This document shows, piece by piece, positions 55,650 to 64,000 of a stretch of 64,000 nucleotides of DNA. Each line of letters opens with the position of its first letter. The first letter of the stretch is position 1. Position numbers and translations under genes: made by a program. Origin of the DNA: Pseudeuparius sepicola (taxonomy: Eukaryota; Arthropoda; Insecta; Coleoptera; Anthribidae); contig OY987302.1 in assembly GCA_963920635.1 (NCBI GenBank), positions 36,245,278 through 36,309,277 on the forward strand, read 5' to 3'. The notes beneath the pieces are model-generated. The model worked only from the letters and a program-made list of their open reading frames with translations. It was not told the origin of the DNA and ran no database searches.

Positions 55650-56584
55650 CAGGGTGTTCACAAAATATGAATAAAAATTACATTCAAATTGGGCTTAAAT
55701 CTCGAAATTTTCGAATGGAAAGCCCCATTTTTTTTTAATGCGATCTTATTCACCACTAAAAATGGTGACAACTTTGTGTAAGGTTTCCTAAACCTAAATG
55801 CAGTAATTTTCGATTAATTTACGAAAAACCCACTTTTCGCACATAAAATGCGGTTTGCTTTACGCTTGGAAAATCATATTAGCCGTGGACGTTGAAAAGA
55901 CAATCGCGGCTGAGGAAATGTCACTTGGTTTATAAATTATTGTCAACAATAATGCCGGCGCGCTTAAATTACACAAACGAAGATTATTTAAATTTGTTTA
56001 TTATCTACGGAGAATGCAACAAAGTAATATCAAGAACGTGCGATACATTTGGGGCTCGCTATATACAAAAAACAAAACCATCGCCAAACAGAGTTAAAAA
56101 AATAATACAAAATTTTAAACAGTATGGATGTGTCAGAAAAATCACGTTTGGCGATGGTTTTGTTTTTTGTGGATAGCGAGTCCCAAATGTATCGCACGTT
56201 CTTTATATTACTTTGTTGCATTCTCCGTAGATAATAAACAAATTTAAATAATCTTCGTTTGTGTAATTTAAGCGTGCCGGCATTATTGTTGACAATAATT
56301 TATAAACCAAGTGACATTTCCTCAGCCGCGATTGTCTTTTCAACGTCCACGGCTAATATGATTTTCCAAGCGTTAAGCAAACCCTGCATTTTATGGGCAA
56401 AAAGTGGGTATTTCGTAAATTAATCGAAAATTACGGCATTTAGGTATAGGAAACCTTATACAAAGTTGTCACCATTTTTAGTGTTGAATAAGATCGCATT
56501 AAAAAATGGGGGTTTCCTTTTGAAAATTTCGAGATTTAAGCACATTTTGAATATAATTTTTATTCATATTTTGTGACAACCCTG
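55650..56584. mobile_element. Inner foldback at the dyad centre, with transposase N-terminus
   Basis: It starts CAGGGTGTTCACAAAATATG and ends CATATTTTGTGACAACCCTG. Left flank 55625-55649 and right flank 56585-56609 join, minus one TA, into a perfect ~50-bp palindrome centred on TTATAA. The arms pair to within about 60 bp of the centre. Confidence 0.8.
55952..56143 (+). pseudogene. Mariner-like transposase N-terminal fragment
   Basis: ATG 55952 opens MPARLNYTNEDYLNLFIIYG, then ECNKVISRTCDTFGARY and RVKKIIQNFKQYGCV. This matches the first helix-turn-helix of a family of Tc1/mariner transposases (compare MPRTLTNAEYADIHFVYGYC at 34228). The frame ends after ~70 residues where the palindrome turns back, and the inverted copy is on the other strand at about 56155-56310. 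The rest of the gene is absent. Confidence 0.65.
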
Positions 56585-57012
56585 TATAAGAACGGATTTA
56601 TTTCTCAGCAGATATCACTAGGTCAGGGCTTCTGTTACACGATGCCAAAAATTCGTTCTGAAATTTCGCGGTTTCCTCGTATAAATTGCTAATTGACTTT
56701 AGGTCTGCACCTGTAATTTTTTTCGGAAAAATGCAAATATCTCAAAAACGGTTGGATTTAGACATAGGACATTTTGCATGTTTTTGTTCCAAAATGATGC
56801 CTAGAATCGAAAAATGCAATAATATACAGGGTGTTCCATTTGAGATAAGAAAGTTGATATCGACTTCCGGTATAACCGGAAGTGCCAGATTCACCAAAAT
56901 ATTTTAGTTGAGCAGCGCCCATCGGCATTGGTGAGGTGCCAATTTTTCAGAATTTTCCTACTTTTAGTTTTCCATATATAGATCGATGCAGTTCGTGGTG
57001 GGCCACCCTGTA

Positions 57013-57433
57013 TATATATAGGCTCCATACTGGCTGGCATCACTACACACGGAAGTAGAAGTACTAGCCGATGCAGCCGATGCATTGGTCACTTGATTTT
57101 CTTGCAACATATTTTCTAATGTCTGTAATATAATAACTTTAAACCTTCTTTCCTGGGATGCACGTAACATACGAACATCAGGCAGAATGCTCTTAAAAAA
57201 TGTAGGTCTGGGTTTTCAGGACTTTGTACATTTTTTTGGGAAAGATAAGTGACAACGGCATTCTCCATTTCATCAAGAGGGTGTTAGGCAAGTTTCCCGA
57301 TTGGGTTCTGGATTTAATAAATGGTAATACAAACTCCATAACATCCCACAAGTAATATATCTTTTTTTGCGGGATCTCCACTCTTCCCAGTACGCTGTTT
57401 TAGGTATCGTTTCAGACTGCCTCGATTCCGCAC
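57013..57433 (-). pseudogene. MADF-BESS protein of the Harbinger element, exon 2
   Basis: After a TTTTAG acceptor (57434-57435) the minus strand reads VRNRGSLKRYLKQRTGKSGD, the end of a MADF domain. A slip in an A-run follows, then IYYLWDVMEFVLPFIKSRTQ. Farther on, in another frame, FFKSILPDVRMLRASQERRF continues into KVIILQTLENML, which fits a BESS domain (protein-interaction motif). SDASQYGAY is interrupted by the foldback at 57010. Past it (from 55284 down) the frame continues MNNPVANFSLDPITG and a stop. Such proteins in PIF/Harbinger elements bind the TIRs and assist the transposase. Confidence 0.75.
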
Positions 57434-57519
57434 CTAAAACAGAACCCACATTTAGAATTTAAAAAATTAGTGTGATAGTGCCCAAATTATTATATATTAT
57501 TTCATTATCTTATTTTCAG

Positions 57520-58281
57520 GTTTCTAGCAACTGCAATGTCATTCACAGCGCTTCACTTTGAATTTTTTCGAGGAATTTCAATGATAAGTAACATTATGTC
57601 TGATACTGCTCAGAAATTGTGGATAGTTCTTCAACCAGAATATATGGAATTACTGGAATTACCCACAACAGAGCAATGGCTAGAGATTTCTAAGCGGTAC
57701 TACGAACTACGGAATATGCCAAATTGCTTGGGGTCTATAGATGGCGAACACATAAGAATGAAATGCCCTAAGAAGTCCGGTTCAGCGTATTACAACTACA
57801 AAGGCTATTTCTCAGTTGTGTTGCTTTCAAAAGCTGATGCAGATGGTATGTTTCATTTTATAAGTGTTGGCGACTATGGAAGGAACAGTGATGGTCGTTT
57901 AATGTAATCATCTGGGTTCTTCAGTGCTCTTACCGGAAACCAATTGAACATGCCACCTCCTGCTGTTTTACCAAATGACGAGAACAATTCCACGTTGCCA
58001 ATGTTCTTTGTAGAAGATGAAGCATATGAAGGATATTCATGTACAGACTTTCCAGAGCTCGGAAAAGTGTGGAATGTTGATTTGGAATGCTTGTTTCAAA
58101 ATTTAAGAGACAAATATGTAGTGAACCAGATAAAATTGTTCATATTGTTAAAGCTGCTTGTATTTTACATAACTTTATTCAGAAACACGACGGTTGGTTT
58201 TTACATCCGAACTATGAACATGATGTTGGGGCTGCTGACAATATATTACCCGGCCTACAACAGAGGCTTTATGGACGTTAA
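57520..58281 (+). pseudogene. PIF/Harbinger transposase exon 2 (DDE_4 domain), broken
   Basis: It follows TTATTTTCAG at 57519. Joined to exon 1 it reads LIFLR-FLATAMSFTALHFEFFRG. The DDE nuclease begins at NMPNCLGSIDGEHIRMKCPK (first catalytic D), then YYNYKGYFSVVLL and VGDYGRNSDG (second D). A TAA at 57905-57907 interrupts the frame, which resumes as SSGFFSALTGNQLNMPPPAV and FFVEDEAYEG (DEA box). Sequence corresponding to the third catalytic region is partly deleted near 58080. Another frame continues LVSKFK, then EPDKIVHIVKAACILHNFIQKHDG. Inactive. Confidence 0.85.
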
Positions 58282-58539
58282 CCAACAGCGGCAAGTGATT
58301 TACAAGATAGGCTATGATCATACTTTTTGAGGCCCGAAAATTATCTACCCTGGCAAAACAATGTTTGTATATAATAATAACATAAGAAGGCAAGGTGCAT
58401 CTACATACTTATAGTTATTACTATTTTTCTTATAATTTTGAAGATATGAACATTAGAGCAATAAAAATGTTACTTTTTTAATATATTTTTTAAATACTCA
58501 ATAATTCCTGGAACTTATTTAACTAAATTAATAACATAC

Positions 58540-58713
58540 CTGTAGAAAAGTACTTCCCAGCAACTTTATTCCAAGCTTTCTCTTGCTCACTTCTATTGCT
58601 GTACTCTTTCTTGGATGGTCATAAAGGCACTAGAACTTCTCTATAGTCTGAACAAATGATATGTTAAATTGTTCATTGTCCGGTAATACACCTTTATTAT
58701 TATTATCTGACAT
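58540..58713 (-). pseudogene. MADF-BESS protein of the Harbinger element, exon 1 (MADF N-terminal half)
   Basis: The start is ATG at 58713 (MSDNNNKGVLPDNEQFNISF), then VQTIEKF, a TAG stop, CLYDHP, a small frame change, KEYSNRSEQEKAWNKVAGKY. This is the MADF pattern (F-x5-Y/F-x-C-L-Y-D, N-R, A-W-x-x-V/I-A). It ends TCTACAG|GTATGT, a donor at 58539. The stop and shift make it a pseudogene. Confidence 0.75.
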
Positions 58714-58952
58714 AACAAAAAATGTTGACACCACCGAAAAAATACTCAAAACTGCGTCACAAAATGGCAAAGTATATAACCAGATCTATCAGCCAAGTAG
58801 CACGATGCACACTGTGACATTACATTTATGCTATGCCACTTTGGTATGAAACTATTCATTATTTGCAATAGGTTTCAAAGCAAGTGGCATGCTTCTTGCG
58901 TCCAGGCAGCAAGTCGCAGGTAGCATGCGACTTGGGTGTGAAGGCCCACTAA

Positions 58953-59170
58953 TGGGAAAATATACCAAATAAAAAATTTGAGTTTTCGAAAAAAAAAAAA
59001 ATAGTTGTTGCTTTTGATGAGCAAAATACGTGGTTAAAATTTTGGCACTTATTTCTGGTACTGTCTTTATGCCGCTGAATACCCTATATATTTTTTAAGT
59101 CTTTCTGGACATATGTTTAAAGGATTTTTTTCTGTCACTGATTAAATTGTAATCATTTAAAAGGAGAACC
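58953..59170. other. Spacer with poly-A run
   Basis: An A13 run lies near 58991-59003. No feature recognised. Confidence 0.4.
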
Positions 59171-59532
59171 CAGTGTGATCAAAATTTTGTGTTCTGGGCT
59201 TATGGGAAAACAAAAAGAGAAAAATACTGTTTTATGATATAGGCCACAATAGGAAAGAGTTTTTGGTAAAAACAATGAACCTTGGCATGTGATGCTTTTA
59301 GTACCGTATTTACTGAATTACAGAATGATAAAAGTGAAGTTTTCGAATATTTTATAACCTGTACTTGTAAACTAAGCACAATAAATGTCTACTAAAAAAA
59401 ATAATATGATGCTGAACGTCACATGCCAATTTTCATTGTTTTTACCAGAAACTCTTAGTACCCATAATGAAGAATTCTTTTTCTCTTTGTTTTCCCATAA
59501 TAAGCCCAAGGCATGAAATTTTTATCACCCTG
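59171..59532. mobile_element. MITE, 362 bp, close to CNOT1 exon B
   Basis: It starts CAGTGTGATCAAAATTTTGT and ends GAAATTTTTATCACCCTG. Subterminal blocks GGGCTTATGGGAAAACAAA and TTTGTTTTCCCATAATAAGC pair. The left flank is not TA, so the target duplication is not preserved there. The element ends about 90 bp before the exon B acceptor. Confidence 0.75.
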
Positions 59533-59621
59533 TACAACACTATCAATCTTAAAACTTGATATGATATCCAACTTTTTTGTTTTCTTGTCATTTAATATTC
59601 AAACCATGAATTCTGTTATAG

Positions 59622-60054
59622 ATGCTATTGTGATGCCATTGCCTTAACCTATCAAGCTGAACGAATGCCGGAACCAATTCGCTTAAAAGTGGGAGGGCTT
59701 AACAGCAGTCAAATGGCTGTGTATGAGGAATTTGCGAGGAATATCCCTGGATTCATTCCTAGCGAACGTGATTCTACTATACTAATGCAGAAACCTACAA
59801 TTGCCTCTATGGATGTTCAACAAATTTCACTACACCAGGGAACACCATTTCCTATTAGTCAACCAGCAATAGCTAGTGATGATCTTGCATTATTGTTTGA
59901 CAAGTTAACATCTGAAGTGGAGCAGTTCATTCAACTGAATGCCTCTCAAACCCAGTACTCACTCATGATCCAGAATATGCATGTTATAAGAGACTACTTG
60001 GTACATTTTATAAGAAATCGAGATGTTACACCTCCACAGGCAATTGTTCAAAAG
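59622..60054 (+). CDS. CNOT1: CCR4-NOT transcription complex subunit 1, internal exon B
   Basis: 433 bp that complete the codon split by exon A and add 144 residues. CYCDAIALTYQAERMPEPIR and LKVGGLNSSQMAVYEEFARN match the conserved stretch just after the CAF40/CNOT9-binding domain of CNOT1. IPGFIPSERDS follows, then a less conserved linker and DDLALLFDKLTSEVEQFIQL, the start of the next helical region leading to the C-terminal NOT module. The exon is bounded by AG at 59620-59621 and GTTAGT at 60055, and ends on a codon boundary (AIVQK). No disruption. The next exon was not found before the window end. Confidence 0.95.
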
Positions 60055-61868
60055 GTTAGTGTAGCTCATTTGTGTTCAATCTAAGGTGTCCAAAATAGGA
60101 AAAATTGTATAGCTTACAGATAGAAAAATGCTTGTGCAATAGGGATGTTCACAGCAAAAGTTTAAAAAACATGAAAAAAATCAATCAATATTTTTTGCGT
60201 AAAAAATAGGGAGAAGTGTATGCATTTGTTTGAATCAATTGGCTAAAAGAGATCCCCGCAAGCTGAAAATAAGTCGAGTCAAAGTTAGTCAAAGCGCAGG
60301 AGTCTGAAAATATTTGAGAGCATCACACAGCTGTATACAGGGTGAACCGAAATTAGCCTGCCTTAGTTTACTAGCACGTTCTGTGACCTAAAAAATAAAA
60401 AGTTTCTATAAACTCAAAATTGGTTTCCAAGGGGGCTATGCCCCCGAAATGGACACTTTGGCAAACAGTTTTTTTTTCTAAATACTTCCAAAGGGTTTTG
60501 ACATTTTTTGTGTGTACTTTTTTCTCAGATTCCTTGTGAAATGATGAAATTTCACAGCATTCTACAAAAAAAGATGCTCCCATCGAACTTCGAGTAACAT
60601 CTTTTTAATTTTTTTGCATTTTTTTATATCATGTACTAAATTTCAAAATTTTATCTTTGTTCGTACTGGAAATATTTTTATTTAGAGGGCTATAACCTTC
60701 TTAGGGAGCGTTTTGAGGCCGTGTTTAAGGAACTTTTTCTTTTTTTTTTTGGGTCGCAGAACCTTGTGTACTGTGGTATTACTTGCCACGAAGATGCCGA
60801 TAATGCAACATTACCAAATTCTGAAAATATTGTCACATGTTCCTTTCATGCTTGGATATTGGGCATTTTCCACGAAATGTTCATTTTTGTGCTCATGAGA
60901 ATATGTGCTTGCAAGGTGGTAGGAAATGTTTGCATTCTCTTTCCTTAGTGTTTTTCTGATTTTTACAAACACAAAACATTACTGTTTTTCTCTATAATCA
61001 TTATTTCTCTATATTTTGATCTAGCATTAAATGTCAGAAAACCTAACCAGCACCTGAATATTTCTATGATTTCAAACATGGTAATTATATACCTATGAAA
61101 TAAATTGTTGATAGGAATGTCCATTATAAGTAATTAGTAGTGTGAAGGTTGTAAGGGAATTTAGTCTTTATTTTCATATAAAACTTTGTTATATGATGAT
61201 TACCGGTTTTGCCAAATCCATAAGTTTTTCATTTACAGATCCTTGTATCGCTCAAGGATAGTTCAAATCTTGTTCCAATAGAATATTTGATCGTTTGGAA
61301 ATCGACAGTCAAAACAGTTCACGCTTTGGACTATGAACCGAATGTACTGACCTGCGCAGTTGATTGTTTACACGTAAACTTTTTATAGATCATTTAAAAT
61401 GATCAGACATTTATAAACGTTTACTATTTATGACATCTATATTTGCGAGTTGGGAATGTTCTATGTATCTGAAAATATGAGCGATATTGAAGGGGACAGT
61501 GACTTAATCTACATCAACTCTAAATTTTGGGAAATACAAAGGGTTCCAACTCATTCCAGCTTCGGAGGTTTAAAGAAAAATATGATTTATCAATGATATT
61601 TTTGTTATAAGTACTGGCGCAGATAAGAAATAATATATTTTGTATTATTTTATGAAGAATCATTGAACTGAAATTAAAGTATTTTGGGGATTTTAAGTGG
61701 TAGGTTTAAAATCATTATCGAACGTAAGCAAATTTTAAAATATTTCGATTTATTTTTGTAGATGCTGCATTTGAAATGAAATTGAACGCTCGCTATGAAA
61801 TTCTGTTAGTTTTAAGAAATAATAAGTGGTAGAAAACTTACGGCGCTTAATGAATTTTGAGGTTATAT
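60055..61868 (+). other. Downstream CNOT1 intron, unassigned
   Basis: A single element-like end (TATACAGGGTGAACCGAAAT, 60336) is seen with no convincing partner. Short frames here have no recognised protein match. An AG-preceded frame at 61240 (ILVSLKDSSNLVP) does not resemble CNOT1. Confidence 0.4.
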
Positions 61869-63760
61869 GTATCGTAAAATTCCAAGTTGTTTCGCCCTTG
61901 ACATTTTTCAGAAGAGACACCCGGTACGCATTCACAGTTTGAAATGTCTATAACCTCAAAGGCCCTTTTGCTTGACAGTAACGTGAAGGCGAATTCTAAC
62001 CTCTCCATCATCCAGTTTCAAAGTCCAAAACTTCCCATATCGACACCAGGTATGGCTTCCCAGTGATGGCTAATCCTAACCTCTCGATCATTTCCTTTGC
62101 AGGCAACACCCATGACATAAGAACCTAACCTGAAAGTAGGTTAGAGATCATTTTTAACGTCTAATCGTAACCTCTGAATAATTTTCTTGGCAGGCAAAAC
62201 CCCTGACATAAGAACCTAACCTGAAAATAGGTTATCCATCATATTTAACGTTTGAAAGTGTAAAAGTCTTGTATACCTGAGGGTTCTGAAAGAAATCCTC
62301 TCAAAAAACGACTAAGTCCCAGTAATCTGTTTTAACATTTTTCTTGAAAATCAAGTAGGCTGGAAAAAATTGTTTCAGGTAACTTTTATTTACTTTCGCG
62401 TGCCCTTTGCTTCCTTTAAGGAATCAAGTTTCTGCCTTTAAAAATGAAAATGTTGCACGCGTTTTCTCAAAAACCCAGTAGGTGGACAAAAATTTTTTTT
62501 TTCGGGGAACATATACAGGGTGTTTCGAGAGAGTAGTGTGCACTTTTCTGTTTTTTCGAAAATGAAAAAGTTGCCCGTAGGTATTTTCTTGAAAACCAAG
62601 TAGGCGGCAGAAAATTTTTTCACATTGGTTTCCTTCGTTTCCCGTACACATTCCATCCAAACAGAAACTAAATTTTTAATTCGCTAAACAGAAGAGTTGT
62701 GTCTGTTCTGGGAAAACTAAGCATGTCATGAGAAAAAAAATTTCTTGATAATTTTTCCCTCGGCATTTGGGGTAGAAAAAAACCCAAAGTCTTTATCTCT
62801 ACCAATAAAAAAGTTGTACACCTCCAAAAAATCGTCAAAGACCATGGACAATTTTCCTCGCATTTGGCGTTGAACAAAAGAAACGAAAGTCTGTATCTCT
62901 ACTAATAAAAAATTTATTCATCTCCAAAATGTATCATAAAATTCCACATTGTTTCGCCCTCCACATTTTCCAGAAAGAGACACCCGAAGCCGGTACGCAG
63001 TCGCAGTTTTTCTAATGTCTATAACCTCAAAGGCCCTTTTGCTTGGCAGTAACGTGAAGGCGAATTCTAACCTCCCCATCGTCCAGTTTAAAAGTGCAAA
63101 AATTCCCATATCGACACCAGGTACGCCTTCCCAAGTCGCATAGTGACGTTAATCTTAACCTCTCGATCATTTCCTTTGCAGGCAACACTCCTGACATAAG
63201 AACCTAACCTGAAGATAGGTTAGCTATCATTTTTAACGTTTGAAAGTGTAAAAGCTTTAACGTTTTTCTTGAAAATAATGTAGGCTGGAAAAAAATGTTC
63301 CATGTAACTTTGACTCCTATTTACTTTCACCTGCCATTTACATCCCCGAAGGAACCAAGTTTCTACCTTTGAAAATGAAAAAGTTCATTTTCTCGAAAAT
63401 CCAGGAGGTGGATGAAAAACTTTTTTCTGATAAAATACATAGGGTGTTTCAAGAAAGTGAGCGTGCACTTTTTCGTTTTTTTCTATCCCCGAAAATGAAA
63501 AGTTGCTTGTACTTTCTCGAAAACCAAGTAGGCGTGGGAAAATTTTTTCATGTCAATTTTCTTTTCCTGTACACATTCCATAGCAGCAGGAACGAAATTT
63601 TTATCTCACAGAACAAAAAAGTTGTATCTGCTCCATGAAAAAAAAATCGATTTTTTTCCTCTTGGCATTTGGAGCCTAAGAACAAAACCGGAAGTCCCTA
63701 TCTCAACTAATAAAAAAGTCATTCACCTCCTAAAAACAAGGTAGGCCATGGAATTTTTTT
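61869..63760. repeat. Tandem duplication, ~1062-bp period
   Basis: Unit 1 (61869-62930) and unit 2 (62931 to about 63760, shorter) share the same order of blocks: GTATC-TAAAATTCC, GGCCCTTTTGCTTG-CAGTAA, CCCATATCGACACCAGGTA, CCTTTGCAGGCAACAC, CATAAGAACCTAACCTGAA and AAAACCAAGTAGGCG. Unit 1 has an extra internal repeat of the CAGGCAA...CCTAACCTGAAA block (62100-62150 and 62191-62230). Substitutions and indels are many, so the duplication is old. Confidence 0.8.
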
Positions 63761-64000
63761 TGCTTATAGGAAATCTTTCAAAATTAAAAGACTAATCGGG
63801 TTTCTTCGTTAAATACTTCTTTCCTCTCTATAAATAATCCAAGGGATTGTTTGACCTGCTAATTTTTTTTTAGAGATAGCTGTTATTTTCTTTCCAACAA
63901 CACAATGCTGTATTGGTTTTTTAATGCTCCACATGTCCACTAACAAATATCCAAATATTTGAAGGCATGTAAATTTGCAATTAACTGAATATTGAGTCGC
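63761..64000. other. Window end, nothing recognised
   Basis: AT-rich sequence in the presumed CNOT1 intron. Confidence 0.4.

Larger units (their letters stand above)
55285..57010. mobile_element. Nested foldback inserted in the MADF-BESS coding exon
   Basis: 1726 bp starting CAGGGTGGCCCACCACGAAC and ending GTTCGTGGTGGGCCACCCTG, with TA duplication. The arms pair throughout. Each outer arm is itself bounded by CAGGGTG/CACCCTG (55285-55408; 56827-57010). A further TIR pair (CAGGGTGTTCAC at 55650; CAACCCTG ending 56584) sits at the centre of the palindrome. Removing the whole element and one TA restores the flanking MADF-BESS reading frame. Confidence 0.85.
54659..58949 (+). mobile_element. PIF/Harbinger DNA transposon with transposase and MADF-BESS gene
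   Basis: The terminal inverted repeats are (A)GTGGGCCTTCACACC... at the left and ...GGTGTGAAGGCCCAC at the right, extending inward through GTCGCATGC and GACTTGCTGCCTGGA-type blocks. TAA lies at 54656-54658 and 58950-58952, matching the 3-bp TWA duplication of this superfamily (end assignment uncertain by one base). It carries two divergent genes, the usual layout: a DDE_4 transposase on + and a MADF-BESS DNA-binding protein on -. A 1726-bp foldback (55285-57010) sits inside. Stops and frameshifts in both genes make it inactive. Confidence 0.88.
17933..59621 (+). other. CNOT1: 41.7-kb CNOT1 intron packed with transposons
   Basis: The donor is AAG|GTATGT at 17933 and the acceptor TTCTGTTATAG ends at 59621. 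Joining AG to A gives codon AGA and the protein reads ARKEGR-CYCDAIALTYQAER, colinear with CNOT1 proteins, so no CNOT1 exon is missing between them. The intron contains most of the mobile elements listed here, on both strands. Confidence 0.9.

Noticed and set aside
60336..60720. Another CAGGGTG foldback
   Set aside because: Only one terminus is visible; no inverted partner was found within the next kilobase.
61236..61390. Possible third CNOT1 exon after TTTACAG
   Set aside because: The frame (ILVSLKDSSNLVP...) does not resemble the expected CNOT1 sequence and has no supporting donor.

Overview
The window is AT-rich animal nuclear DNA, almost certainly from an insect. Evidence for this is a metazoan CNOT1 gene with spliceosomal introns, two BEL/Pao LTR retrotransposons, an R4/Dong-type LINE in (TAA)n tracts, a PIF/Harbinger transposon carrying a MADF-BESS gene, Tc1/mariner-type transposons and many TA-flanked foldback elements. 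A beetle or other endopterygote is plausible, but I cannot assign the order from sequence alone. No prokaryotic genes, CRISPR arrays or operons are present.

The only host coding sequence I recognise is two exons of one gene on the + strand: CNOT1, the scaffold of the CCR4-NOT deadenylase (exon A 15951-17932, exon B 59622-60054). The two splice phases match (2 nt + 1 nt), so the 41.7 kb between them is one intron. The flanking ~16 kb and ~4 kb also appear intronic. The rest of the window is transposable-element (TE) sequence and unassigned intronic DNA.

Layout. 1-4150: A-rich, unassigned. 4155-8161: nested foldback palindromes; the last one (7268-8161, resuming 14645-14816) is split by a BEL/Pao retrotransposon (8162-14644, 459-bp LTRs, TSD ATCTC). 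15120-15546: putative tRNA-derived SINE. 15951-17932: CNOT1 exon A. 19209-23461: TA-flanked 4.25-kb element with 68-bp terminal repeats and no recognisable transposase, holding a 1.34-kb foldback. 23.5-28 kb: degenerate duplicated blocks and a TTAA-flanked MITE. 27972-30840: foldbacks with transposase fragments. 31295-33230: mariner-like transposon with an intact 358-aa transposase. 33550-35788: its decayed relative. 35.8-39.6 kb: stacked foldbacks. 41104-46533: three head-to-tail R4/Dong copies in (TAA)n. 46887-52218: a second, older BEL/Pao element. 52468-53187: foldback. 54659-58949: PIF/Harbinger element with transposase on + and MADF-BESS gene on -, the latter cut by a 1.7-kb foldback. 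59171-59532: MITE just before CNOT1 exon B. 61869-63760: 1062-bp tandem duplication.

The most unusual theme is the foldbacks. Most begin CAGNGTG and are flanked by TA. Several hold pieces of mariner-like transposase. In two cases one element sits at the exact TA at the dyad centre of an older palindrome. All coordinates and alignments were made by eye; family names rest on motif recognition, not searches.
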